From NCBI RefSeq assembly GCF_036689815.1, contig NZ_JBAHUR010000002.1, positions 394,915 to 458,914 of the forward strand: a stretch of DNA of 64,000 nt, read 5' to 3'. Shown one piece after another: positions 37,882 to 46,202 of this stretch. How positions within the stretch are numbered: position 1 is the stretch's first letter; each line of letters starts with the position of its first letter. Made by a program: the position numbers and the translations under genes. Origin of the DNA: Magnetovibrio sp. PR-2. GTDB lineage: Bacteria > Pseudomonadota > Alphaproteobacteria > Rhodospirillales > Magnetovibrionaceae. The notes beneath the pieces were generated by a model that was not told where the DNA came from, searched no databases, and worked only from the letters and a program-made list of their open reading frames with translations.

Positions 37882-38415
37882 TCACGCCTCCAACAAACCG
37901 AAGAGGAACTCTTCGTATGTGACACCCTTTTCACCTAAAACCTTCAACAGCAATTGGGTTGCAGCCTCGACCGCGTCTTTGGGGCTTGCGTGACGCTCTT
38001 CTTCTTCAAGCAACATTTTGTAGACCCCGGTGATGGTTTGTGTGGCGCTCTCGCTCGGCAAGCGACGGCTGGAATGATAGGACACGATTTGTCCCTCTTC
38101 ATCAAACGTCGGCGTCACGTGTGCAAACACCCAGTAGTGATCACCGTTTCGTGACAAATTGACCACGAAGGCAAAAATTTCCTGCCCCGTAGAAATGGTG
38201 TCCCATAAAAGCTTAAAGACACAGCGCGGCATCTCGGGATGGCGCACGATATTGTGCTGCTGACCGAGCAATTCGTCTTCCGTATATCCTGCCAATCGGC
38301 AAAACACATCGTTGGCATAGGTGATGACGCCGGAAGGGTCCGTTTTGGAAACGATGATTTCTTCTTTTGCAAAGGTGCGCTCGACCCCGGTCGGGGTGAT
38401 TGTTGGACGTGCCAT
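37882..38415 (-). CDS. Aer-like PAS domain protein
   Basis: A 177-residue cytoplasmic protein. The PAS domain (about 20-125) matches the sensor part of the aerotaxis receptor Aer: IIVSKTDPSGVITYANDVFC, LAGYTEDELLGQQHNIVRHPEMP, then WVFAHVTPTFDEEGQIVSYHSSRR. Aer binds FAD there and senses redox state. The remaining 50 residues are helical and carry no HAMP or signalling domain. It follows the MCP gene at 14 bases, so it probably supplies the sensor in trans to a chemoreceptor. Confidence 0.9.
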   Translation of the reverse strand: MARPTITPTGVERTFAKEEIIVSKTDPSGVITYANDVFCRLAGYTEDELLGQQHNIVRHPEMPRCVFKLLWDTISTGQEIFAFVVNLSRNGDHYWVFAHVTPTFDEEGQIVSYHSSRRLPSESATQTITGVYKMLLEEEERHASPKDAVEAATQLLLKVLGEKGVTYEEFLFGLLEA

Positions 38416-38429
38416 AAGATTTTCTCCCC

Positions 38430-40250
38430 CTAGATCGAACGAGCCGTATCGAGATACGTTTTGGTTTCTGCATCCAATTGTTCAATGGTCGGATGGATGT
38501 CTTTGGCCGCCCATAGCACCTTGATACCCGCACCATAAGAGGCAATCCTTTGGCGAGACACACGGCCGATGCTATCTGACAAGAGATCCATACTGCTGGA
38601 TACCGATTCCACATTTTGCGCGATTTTATCGGTTGCTGCCGTTTGTTCTTCGACGGCGGTGGCAACACTGCCCGTAATTTCGTTTACGGTTCCAATGGTG
38701 GAGGAGATGGTCTCGATGGCCTCGACGGCTGAGGAAGACCCAGTTTGGATATCGCCAACCTGTCTGGCGATTTCCTCCGTCGCTTTGGCAACTTGGCCCG
38801 CCAAGTTTTTGACTTCCGTGGCCACGACCGCAAAACCCTTTCCGTGCTCCCCGGCCCGCGCGGCTTCGATGGTCGCATTCAGCGCCAACAGATTGGTCTG
38901 TTCCGCAATGTCGTTGATCAAGCTCACAACGTCTTTGATTTCCGTCGAGGCCTCCGCAAGAGCACGGATTTTATCATTGGCGTCTTTTGCATTGTCCACG
39001 GCTTTATGAGTGATTTGTGTCGACTTGGTGATTTGGGAACTGATTTCTTGAATGGAACTCGACAACTCTTCCGCAGCGACCAAAACCATCTCTACGGTTT
39101 GTTTGGCCTCCGTTGCGGTCTCCGTCACTTCCAACGAGCGATTGCCGCTGGAATCCAGGTTTTGGCTCATGCTCTCGGCGATTGTTTCAATTTTACCCGC
39201 ACCCGATTTGACATTGTTGAACGTCATATGGATCTGATTTTCAAAGCTGTCGGTCACCCCGCCAAAGCCCGTGATTTTTTCGCTCATCACGCGCAACGAC
39301 TGATTGACCTGGTCGCATGAGCGTTCGAAATCACGAACCATACCTGCTCTGACGATGCAGCGGTTATACCGCCCCGTCGCCGCAGCGTCCATGGCCGCCC
39401 CCACTTCGCGGTTGAAAGCTTCGGTGCGGTCCAAAAGACTGTTTAAGTTCCTTTGCATTTTCGCGGCCTCATCACGGCCCCGTATATGCGTCAAACGGTG
39501 ATCCAGATCACCCGAAGCCGCAATGGAGAGACCGTCGGAGACCCGCAAGATCACATTGGCGACGCTGATCATCTTTGCGGAAATAAAGCCGATGATCACA
39601 AGACCGACGAAACAAAAGCCGGTCAAAAGAAGAACCGTGTTGTTGCTGGTTGCCAACCAATCATCAACCAAATGGGTCAGGCGTTCACTTTCCATGGTGC
39701 GCATGGTGTTGATGGCTTCGTTGACGCCCTCCAGGCTTTCACCCATTTGCGCTGCAAAGGTGTCGAACTCCTCCATCATGATATTGCCGCCCTTGGGGCC
39801 TTCATCAATATAGGCCTGGGCCATACGTTTGCCACCCGCATAAAACGGAGCAAAGCTGGCTTCCAGGGCATCCAGTTTGGACATCACATCAGCGGCGTTG
39901 AGCTCCTGCGCCAACTGACGGGCGTTGTTTAAATCCTCTTGGAATTTTTGGGCAAAGTTTTCAGCTTCAGCAAAACCGTCGTCGAAACCGGGTAGACCAC
40001 GTGTTGCGGAAATATCCGTCAGCCATTGCTGAACTTGAATGACATCAGCATTGATATCCTTGATCAAGATTTGCAAAGGAACCAGAGTTTCCGTTGCCCG
40101 GTGAGTGGTTTTGGAAACCTCGCTAAAACCGGACGCAACACCGTTCAAAATCAAGATGGAAGCGGCTGACAAGATGACAACGCCACTCAGGATTGTCGCC
40201 GTCGCTATGATCGCTTTGCTTTTAATTGTTGTTAGATCAACCATACGCAT
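38430..40250 (-). CDS. Methyl-accepting chemotaxis protein
   Basis: A 606-residue receptor: a membrane helix (about 12-32), a periplasmic four-helix-bundle sensor (about 33-205), a second helix (about 210-230), HAMP-like linker, a long coiled coil and the conserved tip [24 protein letters not shown]. It controls CheA through the tip. ATG 40250 follows GAGGGGG at a good distance; ATG 40244 is an alternative. A stretch [13 protein letters not shown] to [12 protein letters not shown] extends beyond the usual end. It is cotranscribed with the PAS protein. Confidence 0.93.
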   Translation of the reverse strand: MRMVDLTTIKSKAIIATATILSGVVILSAASILILNGVASGFSEVSKTTHRATETLVPLQILIKDINADVIQVQQWLTDISATRGLPGFDDGFAEAENFAQKFQEDLNNARQLAQELNAADVMSKLDALEASFAPFYAGGKRMAQAYIDEGPKGGNIMMEEFDTFAAQMGESLEGVNEAINTMRTMESERLTHLVDDWLATSNNTVLLLTGFCFVGLVIIGFISAKMISVANVILRVSDGLSIAASGDLDHRLTHIRGRDEAAKMQRNLNSLLDRTEAFNREVGAAMDAAATGRYNRCIVRAGMVRDFERSCDQVNQSLRVMSEKITGFGGVTDSFENQIHMTFNNVKSGAGKIETIAESMSQNLDSSGNRSLEVTETATEAKQTVEMVLVAAEELSSSIQEISSQITKSTQITHKAVDNAKDANDKIRALAEASTEIKDVVSLINDIAEQTNLLALNATIEAARAGEHGKGFAVVATEVKNLAGQVAKATEEIARQVGDIQTGSSSAVEAIETISSTIGTVNEITGSVATAVEEQTAATDKIAQNVESVSSSMDLLSDSIGRVSRQRIASYGAGIKVLWAAKDIHPTIEQLDAETKTYLDTARSI

Positions 40251-40454
40251 GATCCCCCTCATGATGGTTATGTCTAGCGCTGAAGTATGAGCGTGAATTA
40301 TATGATGTTTATAATAGGAAATACATCAAAACCTCCACACACCTTTTGTGATTATTACAAAAAATCAACCCCAAAAAGAATATTTGTACGCATGGCACGC
40401 GCAACGCAAAGCTGCGTACTTGAAATTACACAGCAGGTGATCTTCGTCTTGAGA

Positions 40455-40871
40455 TCAAAGCTGAGGCGTTAAGGTGTCGCTCCGTCCACCCGTGACATAA
40501 GGCTTGAGCTGCATGTCTTCTTTAATGACATGCTCGATCAGCCAATCATGTAAAAAGGTGGATAGCTCATCAATGTGCACGTTTTTGTGCTCATCGATGC
40601 GCTTGTGCATTTCACGCACGGATTTGAGCAGTTCGTTGTGGGCATCGCGGTGGGAAGCCCTGTGCGGATAGTGCACGGCCTCCATCAAGGTTTCTTCGCG
40701 AATAAAGTGTTCGTTGGCGTATTGCTCTAAGCTGTCGAACGCCGGGCTCAGTAGGTCGTAGTTTTCCTTGGCAACCACCCGTTCATAGGCGTTGATCAGT
40801 TTAATGAGATGCTTGTGATCATTGTCAATGGCTTCGTTGCCTACGGATAACTTGTCGGTCCAGTCGATCAT
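40455..40871 (-). CDS. Bacteriohemerythrin
   Basis: A 138-residue oxygen-binding non-heme di-iron protein. The ligands read as His19, His55, Glu59, His74, His78, His114 and Asp119 in DNDHKHL, EHFIREE, HRDAH and EHVIKED. Bacteriohemerythrins store or deliver oxygen to respiratory or chemotactic systems in microaerophiles. ATG 40871 has AAGGAG upstream; the long upstream extension runs into the hairpin and RNA-like region. Its neighbour on the left is the MCP gene, consistent with oxygen taxis. Confidence 0.93.
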   Translation of the reverse strand: MIDWTDKLSVGNEAIDNDHKHLIKLINAYERVVAKENYDLLSPAFDSLEQYANEHFIREETLMEAVHYPHRASHRDAHNELLKSVREMHKRIDEHKNVHIDELSTFLHDWLIEHVIKEDMQLKPYVTGGRSDTLTPQL

Positions 40872-40946
40872 CTCACATCTCCTTATCTCATAACTTTTAT
40901 TGTGGCCCCATTTCTCCACCAACGCCACCCCAAATGAGGCAATACA

Positions 40947-40979
40947 AAAGCCGCAGATGAACTGATCACCTGCGGCTTT
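40947..40979 (-). terminator. Terminator-like hairpin upstream of bacteriohemerythrin
   Basis: AAAGCCGCAG (40947-40956) pairs with CTGCGGCTTT (40970-40979). Read on the minus strand it ends in TTTTGT, like a Rho-independent terminator. It would end a minus-strand transcript that has passed the two RNA-like units before reaching the hemerythrin gene, or act as expression platform for it. Confidence 0.7.
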
Positions 40980-40988
40980 GTCATAAGG

Positions 40989-41075
40989 CCACCGGGTTCC
41001 TTGCGGCCCACGCTTAGAACCCGGTGGTAAATCCACGACCCCTATGGGGCGCCAGACAATGAGAGAGGCCGTGGA
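40989..41075. ncRNA. RNA-like element, copy A
   Basis: Copy A has an 11-bp perfect stem CCACCGGGTTC (40989-40999) with GAACCCGGTGG (41017-41027) around the conserved TTGCGGCCCACGC. After 4 bases comes a second domain: closing stem TCCACG (41032-41037) with CGTGGA (41070-41075), an inner hairpin CCCC-TAT-GGGG, and the conserved single-stranded CGCCAGACAATG. Copy B differs from it by paired changes that keep every stem. Strand is uncertain: on the minus strand it lies in the 3' region of the 41253-41669 gene, before the terminator; on the plus strand its hairpins also fold. No known RNA family is recognised. Confidence 0.65.
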
Positions 41076-41147
41076 ATTCTTATATTCTCAAGAACACAAA
41101 CCTAGGCCGGACGTCTTTTGATGTCTCATTTAAACCTGTGGCTTGCT

Positions 41148-41234
41148 GCTGGGTCCTTTGCGGCCCACGCAAGGGACCCAGCTGCATATTCCATGACCTC
41201 TATGGGGCGCCAGACAATGAAGAGAGGCCATGGA
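41148..41234. ncRNA. RNA-like element, copy B
   Basis: Copy B repeats copy A about 158 bases further on. Its first stem is GCTGGGTCC (41148-41156) with GGACCCAGC (41174-41182); its second closing stem is TCCATG (41190-41195) with CATGGA (41229-41234). Loops TTGCGGCCCACGC and ATGGGGCGCCAGACAATG are identical to copy A. The stems contain four compensatory pair changes relative to A. A G-U pair in the inner hairpin (T41199 with G41205) is allowed only if the plus strand is the RNA, a weak hint for plus. Confidence 0.65.
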
Positions 41235-41252
41235 AACTCAATTTGTCGTACA

Positions 41253-41669
41253 TCACTTACACGTGACGGAAGCGTCGTACTCCATATCACGTTTGTACCA
41301 TTCCGGTTCGATCCATACGGCCACCGGACGGTCTTTCATAACTTTGCGTTTGACCACGAACGATACCTTTTGGCTGGGCGCAAGGCGCAGGCGGCGTTCG
41401 CCGATCATGGATTTGTTATCTGCATGGTAAAGGCGCAAAAATCCGGTCCGCGGCCATTTGGCGCCACGGTTGACGATTTTGAACACCGCACCTTTGTCCG
41501 TGCAAGTACTGGTAATTTCCAACTGCAAAAAGTTGGGAGGAGACACAGCAACCTCAGCTGAACGGGCACTGTCGGCGGAAGCCGCCAAAGTGTCGCCAGA
41601 AGCCAATCCGAGTAAAGCGGTGGCGGCAAAAGCTGCTGAGCACAATTTAATTTTTTGTTTGAGTTTCAT
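41253..41669 (-). CDS. Secreted protein of unknown family (paralogue 1)
   Basis: A 138-residue protein with a signal peptide (hydrophobic about 8-28, cleavage near TLAA) and a mature beta-rich domain framed by two cysteines: STCTDKGAVFKIVNRGAKWPR near its start and DASVTC at its end. It matches the mature domain of the secreted protein at 43555 (shared C, VF, N-GAK-W, ER-LR, SF-V pattern), which lies on the other side of the two-component genes. Function unknown. ATG 41669 starts the canonical signal peptide; its ribosome site is weak. Confidence 0.7.
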   Translation of the reverse strand: MKLKQKIKLCSAAFAATALLGLASGDTLAASADSARSAEVAVSPPNFLQLEITSTCTDKGAVFKIVNRGAKWPRTGFLRLYHADNKSMIGERRLRLAPSQKVSFVVKRKVMKDRPVAVWIEPEWYKRDMEYDASVTCK

Positions 41670-41871
41670 CAACAGTCTACCTTGTGTTTGAACGACCGGG
41701 GGGTCGCCCAACGCCAAAGTCAGAAAGCCGAGAAATAGAGAATCTCACTGTCTGTTTTAGCGCCTATTACGGATTAAACACGCGCAAGCTGACAACTACC
41801 TGACAGGAAGGAAAAACCCTAATTAAGCGATGGTTAATTCAAGCACTTTCAATGCACTAGAAGGGGATTAT

Positions 41872-42798
41872 CTACGCTTTTTGCAAGCACATGGTAAAAG
41901 TTGCACCACCGCCGGGCGTATCCCCGACACTGATGGTGCCGTGGTGAGCTTCCGCAACACGACGCACAATGGATAAACCAAGGCCCGTGCCGTCCCCGCG
42001 TCGGTCTGCTCTTTGGAATCGCTGAAAAATAACTTCGCGTTTTTCTTCTGGAACACCCTGCCCGCGATCAATCACCTGAACCCCGACCAGACCTTGGCCA
42101 ACACCGTCCCCATCAGGCAGTATCTTAATGGTGATGGTCGAGCCGCGCGCACTGTATCGTATGGCATTTTCCACCATATTGCGGAGCGCCAAGTCGATGG
42201 CAAACGCGTTGGCGTTAACAAAAATGGGGGTGTCACCGTTTAAAACTTCGATGGAACGCCCCTCTTTGATCACCAGCGGCGCCAGGTAAGATGCCACGTC
42301 GCCAACGATTTCAGAGAGATCCATGACATCGTTGGGCGATAGCTCCAATCGCTCAATGTGATTGCGCGCCATAACTTGATCGACAATGCGCGACATGCGC
42401 GTGACATCCTCACTGAGCTGTTTGGCCGATTCTTGGTCTTCCAAGCAATCTAGGTGGGCACGCATCACAGCCAACGGTGTGCGCAATTCGTGGGCGACGT
42501 CTGCGGCAAAGTGCATATGCTCAGCCTTGGCTTTGAAAACCGTGTTTTCCTTGTCACGCAACTCTTTGAGCAACGTCGGAACCAATAAGGAATACACCAA
42601 AATGGCAAAACACGACGCGCAGAGCGCTAAACCAACATGATAGCCGTTCATATAAGCGTACGTGGTTTCGTCGGGGACCCACCCCATCTTCGCAAAGAAG
42701 AGCTCTTCGCCCTGCAACACCCACAACACCGCCAACAGCAAGGTCAAGCCCAGGCTGAGCGCTGCCAACTTTAAAACGAGGTGTTTGTGGTTTTGCAC
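41872..42798 (-). CDS. Sensor histidine kinase (OmpR-system partner)
   Basis: A 308-residue kinase with two membrane helices (about 8-29 and 53-78) around a very short periplasmic loop, a dimerisation domain with His103 (ADVAHELRTPLAVMRAH) and an ATPase domain ending GTGLGLSIVRRVAEAHHG. The GTG start at 42798 with AAGGG upstream is preferred; a longer start at 42840 would overlap the regulator gene by 38 bases. The small sensor loop suggests it senses membrane state or a partner protein rather than a soluble ligand. Confidence 0.9.
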   Translation of the reverse strand: MQNHKHLVLKLAALSLGLTLLLAVLWVLQGEELFFAKMGWVPDETTYAYMNGYHVGLALCASCFAILVYSLLVPTLLKELRDKENTVFKAKAEHMHFAADVAHELRTPLAVMRAHLDCLEDQESAKQLSEDVTRMSRIVDQVMARNHIERLELSPNDVMDLSEIVGDVASYLAPLVIKEGRSIEVLNGDTPIFVNANAFAIDLALRNMVENAIRYSARGSTITIKILPDGDGVGQGLVGVQVIDRGQGVPEEKREVIFQRFQRADRRGDGTGLGLSIVRRVAEAHHGTISVGDTPGGGATFTMCLQKA

Positions 42799-42802
42799 CT
42801 CT

Positions 42803-43483
42803 TTAGCCCTTATTCTCGTCGGACAGCAGATACCCCACACCCCGCAGAGTATGAATACTGACCGAAGCCCCAGCCTGCGTGAGCCGCTTGCGCAACCGCG
42901 AAATATGCGCCTCTACGGAATTGGGCGAAACCTCTTCATCAAAGCCATAGAGTTTGCTTTCCAGTCCGTCCTTGGGCACGACCTTGCCGGCCCGACGCAG
43001 CAACATTTCCAAAACCGACAGTTCCTTGCGTGAAACCTTGACGATATTGCCGCCAACCCGGACCTCACGCGAGACCGTGTCGAATTCCACATTGCCTGCG
43101 TTTAGGCTTACCCCCAATACACCGTCTGGACGGCGCAAGAGAGCCCGCACCCGGGCGGTCAATTCTTCCACGGCGAAAGGTTTCAACAAATAGTCGTCCG
43201 CCCCTGCATTCAATCCGCGCACACGATCGTCCACACCATCGCGGGCGGTTAAAACCATAACGGGCAAGGAGTTGTTTTGATCGCGGATGTATTTAAGCAA
43301 ATCCAGGCCATCGCCATCGGGCAGGCCTAAGTCCAAAATCATCAAATCATAAGGGGCCATGTCCAGGGCCTCGCGGGCGTCAGCCAGCGTTCCGAAGCCA
43401 TCAACCGTGAAGTCTTCAGTTTCCAGTCCGCGCCGAACGAGGCTGGAGAGCCGCAAATTGTCTTCGACAAGCAATATTCGCAT
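42803..43483 (-). CDS. OmpR/PhoB-family response regulator
   Basis: A 226-residue regulator: receiver domain with Asp51 (MILDLGLPDGDG), Thr79 and Lys101 (LLKPFAVEE), then a winged-helix DNA-binding domain (SRKELSVLEMLLRRAG, SVEAHISRLRKRL, HTLRGVGYLL). It forms an operon with the kinase 4 bases downstream of its stop. Both genes stand between two secreted paralogues that may be their targets. Confidence 0.95.
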   Translation of the reverse strand: MRILLVEDNLRLSSLVRRGLETEDFTVDGFGTLADAREALDMAPYDLMILDLGLPDGDGLDLLKYIRDQNNSLPVMVLTARDGVDDRVRGLNAGADDYLLKPFAVEELTARVRALLRRPDGVLGVSLNAGNVEFDTVSREVRVGGNIVKVSRKELSVLEMLLRRAGKVVPKDGLESKLYGFDEEVSPNSVEAHISRLRKRLTQAGASVSIHTLRGVGYLLSDENKG

Positions 43484-43554
43484 GTGACCTTTGCCGGGTG
43501 TACCGGTTCTTCAAGCGTCTGGCACACCCACTGTGGCTTAGTTTTCCTGAGAAT

Positions 43555-44091
43555 TCAACGCCTTGCATTCACGACGTCAAGATCCGGCGCGGCACAACGC
43601 CCGCGGAAACCACGCACATACGTCACAGAGTTAAGAGGTAACGTGACCTTCATGCTGTAATGCATTGATTGTTCGGCATTTTGATAAACTCTAAAGGATG
43701 CCGATTGCCCCGCACCCATACGCAAAAAGCGTTCATGCAACACTTCACCTGAACGCGCGTCCGTCACTTGAACATAGCCCCGCCCGGTCCAGGATTTCGC
43801 GCCATTTTTTGCGCGGAACACAATGTTGCCGTCCACACAGGCCCCCGTCAGGCGGATGGCTTCATGGCTGTCCACCTGAGGTCTGTGCGTCGCGGTGCCA
43901 GGCAGATACATCTTGACCAACTCTCCGATCTTGTCCTGAGGGGTCGGCGTATCGGCCAACGCCGGCCCGGCCAAAAGGGAGGCCGCCACAGCCAAGGCAA
44001 ATGCGCAAGAGGTGGGGGAGAACGCAAAAGCCTGAGCCATGGCGGCAGGGGCAGAGTGGGAATAACGGCGTGTGGACATGGGGGTTTCCAT
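43555..44091 (-). CDS. Secreted protein of unknown family (paralogue 2)
   Basis: A 178-residue protein with a long hydrophobic signal (about 19-40, cleavage near PALA-DTP). The mature domain aligns with that of 41253-41669: LTGACVDGNIVFRAKNGAKSW, then HERFLRMGAGQSASFRVY, and a final FRGRC, so the two cysteines are conserved. ATG 44091 or 44079 may start it; neither has a strong ribosome site. It is divergent from nothing, being the gene just upstream of the response regulator on the same strand. Confidence 0.65.
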   Translation of the reverse strand: METPMSTRRYSHSAPAAMAQAFAFSPTSCAFALAVAASLLAGPALADTPTPQDKIGELVKMYLPGTATHRPQVDSHEAIRLTGACVDGNIVFRAKNGAKSWTGRGYVQVTDARSGEVLHERFLRMGAGQSASFRVYQNAEQSMHYSMKVTLPLNSVTYVRGFRGRCAAPDLDVVNARR

Positions 44092-44198
44092 ATTGTTATG
44101 TATGGATATCAGCAACCCCTGTGCCAAACAGGAAAAAGTAACATGAATAAAATTAAATCAAACACTTACACTAAGTGCATGACGTGTTGCACACGCAT

Positions 44199-44245
44199 GC
44201 AAAATGCGAATAACCAACTACAGAGCTTGGTTATTCGCATTTTGC
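44199..44245. repeat. Perfect 19-bp inverted repeat
   Basis: GCAAAATGCGAATAACCAA (44199-44217) and its exact reverse complement (44227-44245) are separated by the 9 bases CTACAGAGC. It lies between the end of the pseudouridine synthase gene and the start of secreted paralogue 2, both on the minus strand, and could end the synthase transcript; its T-run is inside the stem, so it is atypical as a terminator. The AT-rich long stem differs from other hairpins in the window. Confidence 0.85.
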
Positions 44246-44263
44246 GATAAGATTATGCGAAAC

Positions 44264-45259
44264 TTAAACGAGATCGTCCGAAAACGGATCCGGTGCCGAA
44301 GGCACATCGAAGCCGAAATAGGCCCAAGTCTCTTCCATATGTTTGGGCAACGGTGCAATCAGTTCCAGCTGTCCTCCACCCGGATGGGGAAAACGGATGG
44401 CGCGGGCATGTAAGTGGAGCTGTTTCGCGTCTTCCAAGCCCGACAAAAAAGCCTCCTGCCCGCCATATTTTCCGTCGCCCAAAATCGGCGTTTCAATCGC
44501 GGTCATGTGCACGCGCAGTTGGTGTGTGCGCCCCGTGATCGGTTCCATCTCCACCCACGCGGCACGCTTGCCAGCGTTGTCGATGGTTTTAAATTCGGTG
44601 ACGGCGCGTTTACCCTCATATGGGTCGACCACCATCTTCTCGCCGCCCGGGGACGGACGCTTACCCAGGGGCAATTCGATGCGCCCCTCTTCGCGTTCCG
44701 GAACACCCACTACGATGGCCCAATAAGCCTTGCGCACGTCTTTGGTCCGAAAGGCCTTGGTCAACGCCTGGGCGGCCTTTTGGCTACGCGCAAGGACCAA
44801 GAGCCCCGATGTGTCTTTGTCGATGCGGTGCACCAAGCGCGGCTTTTCGGGGCGGTCCCCTTTCAGGGCCTCTAACATGCCGTCGATGTGGCGTTTTGTA
44901 CCACTGCCACCCTGAACGGCGATGCCGGACGGTTTGTTGAGCACGATCACGTGCTGGTCTTCGTGCAGGACCCAGGACCGGATCGCTTCGGCGTCTTCGC
45001 GGCTGACCCGTTGGTCTTGGGTTTTGGGCGCGGCTTGGGCGTTCTTTTCACGGTCCAAGGGGGGGACGCGGACGCTTTGGCCCTGTTCCAGCCGGATTTT
45101 GGGCTCTTTGGCCTTTTTGCCGTCCACACGCACTTCGCCCTTGCGCAACAGCTTTTGCAGCCGCCCAAAGGTCAAACCCGGATAGTGTTTTTTGAACCAT
45201 TTATCGAGACGCAAGCCATCGTCTTCGGCTTTGACCTCGACGGTTTGCACGCCGCTCAT
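44264..45259 (-). CDS. RluA-family (RluC-like) 23S rRNA pseudouridine synthase
   Basis: A 331-residue enzyme with an S4 RNA-binding domain (about 14-72, RLDKWFKKHYPGLTFGRLQKLLRKGEVRVDGK) and the RluA catalytic domain with HRIDKDTSG (144-152), where Asp147 is the catalytic residue. It converts specific uridines of 23S rRNA; the S4 domain and length fit RluC or RluD. The C-terminal WAYFGFD is typical. It begins about 50 bases upstream of the second bacteriohemerythrin gene. Confidence 0.92.
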   Translation of the reverse strand: MSGVQTVEVKAEDDGLRLDKWFKKHYPGLTFGRLQKLLRKGEVRVDGKKAKEPKIRLEQGQSVRVPPLDREKNAQAAPKTQDQRVSREDAEAIRSWVLHEDQHVIVLNKPSGIAVQGGSGTKRHIDGMLEALKGDRPEKPRLVHRIDKDTSGLLVLARSQKAAQALTKAFRTKDVRKAYWAIVVGVPEREEGRIELPLGKRPSPGGEKMVVDPYEGKRAVTEFKTIDNAGKRAAWVEMEPITGRTHQLRVHMTAIETPILGDGKYGGQEAFLSGLEDAKQLHLHARAIRFPHPGGGQLELIAPLPKHMEETWAYFGFDVPSAPDPFSDDLV

Positions 45260-45311
45260 TGTTCCGTCCGTTCATATTCAGGAAGGGCGGACCTTAAGGT
45301 GCTCAGCGTTC

Positions 45312-45716
45312 TCAGTCAATCGCGCCCATGAACTTGCCGATTTTCTTGTCTTCTTGCAAAATGTGGTGCAGCAACCAATCTTCCAAAAACTGCAGCGTTT
45401 TGTTGCTGAGATCGTGATTGGGGTCGTGTTCAAAGGCCTCGATCAAATCATCCAACTCGGAAATCAGATAGGCATGTTCGTGCACATGCACATCGATATC
45501 GGGGTACTTGATCTTGCGCATCACGTCTTCTTCGTGGGCGAAGTGGGTGCGGGTGTAGTCTTTGACGTGTTGAAGCGTGCTTTTCAGCACCACAGGCCCC
45601 TGGCCTGCAGAGCATGCAATAAACAGCTCGTTGAGATACTTCACCAAGCTTTGATGGTCCACGTCGATTTCCTCAACGCCGACACATAAGTCTTGGCTCC
45701 AGTTAATCACTCTCAT
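45312..45716 (-). CDS. Bacteriohemerythrin (second copy)
   Basis: A 134-residue hemerythrin with ligands His21, His58, Glu62, His77, His81, His118 and Asp123 (VDHQSL, THFAHEED, HVHEH, HHILQED). It is clearly diverged from the copy at 40455 (shared framework, low identity elsewhere), so it is not a recent duplication. Its function should be oxygen binding as for the first copy. It stands alone between the rRNA modification gene and crcB. Confidence 0.92.
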   Translation of the reverse strand: MRVINWSQDLCVGVEEIDVDHQSLVKYLNELFIACSAGQGPVVLKSTLQHVKDYTRTHFAHEEDVMRKIKYPDIDVHVHEHAYLISELDDLIEAFEHDPNHDLSNKTLQFLEDWLLHHILQEDKKIGKFMGAID

Positions 45717-45803
45717 TCAATCGTCCTATCCGGACGTCTGACGCAGCGCAAACATACTTTGGTTTAATGTGCAGATGCAACCCAGAGATTGAATCCATAC
45801 GTT

Positions 45804-46202
45804 TTAGGTCAAAATCATGCGCATGATGTGCAACCCAGCCGCAAAGGCCAGCAAGCACACCAGGACCGAGCCCACAGCATACGCGCCCGCCGCCATCATC
45901 TGGCCGCGATCAAACAAGTAGTAGAGATCCATGGAAAACGTTGAAAACGTTGTGAAAGCGCCAAGCATTCCGACCACGACCATGGCGCGGATGTCTTCTG
46001 ACGGCGACCAAACCAGGGCCGAAAGTTCGATGACCGCGCCCAAAATGAACGCCCCCAACACGTTGACCGCCAAGGTCCCCCAAGGGAACGCCGCCCAGCC
46101 AAACGTGTGCGCCACATGCCCCACGGCCGACATGGTGACGAATCGCCCCACAGCCCCAATGGCGCCGCCCAGGGCGACAAACAGCAGAAGTTGCGGATTC
46201 AC
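45804..46202 (-). CDS. crcB: Fluoride channel CrcB/Fluc
   Basis: A 132-residue four-helix protein of the Fluc family that exports fluoride as an antiparallel dimer. The GGAIGAVGRF opening, the ALVWSPSED loop and the conserved Phe box TTFSTFSMDL are present. It overlaps the rarA stop by four bases, indicating coupling. No fluoride riboswitch can precede it because it sits directly behind rarA. Confidence 0.94.
   Translation of the reverse strand: MNPQLLLFVALGGAIGAVGRFVTMSAVGHVAHTFGWAAFPWGTLAVNVLGAFILGAVIELSALVWSPSEDIRAMVVVGMLGAFTTFSTFSMDLYYLFDRGQMMAAGAYAVGSVLVCLLAFAAGLHIMRMILT

Noticed and set aside
40989..41234. c-di-GMP, SAM or mini-ykkC riboswitch
   Set aside because: The conserved loops do not match the cores I know for these classes; the element is reported as unknown.
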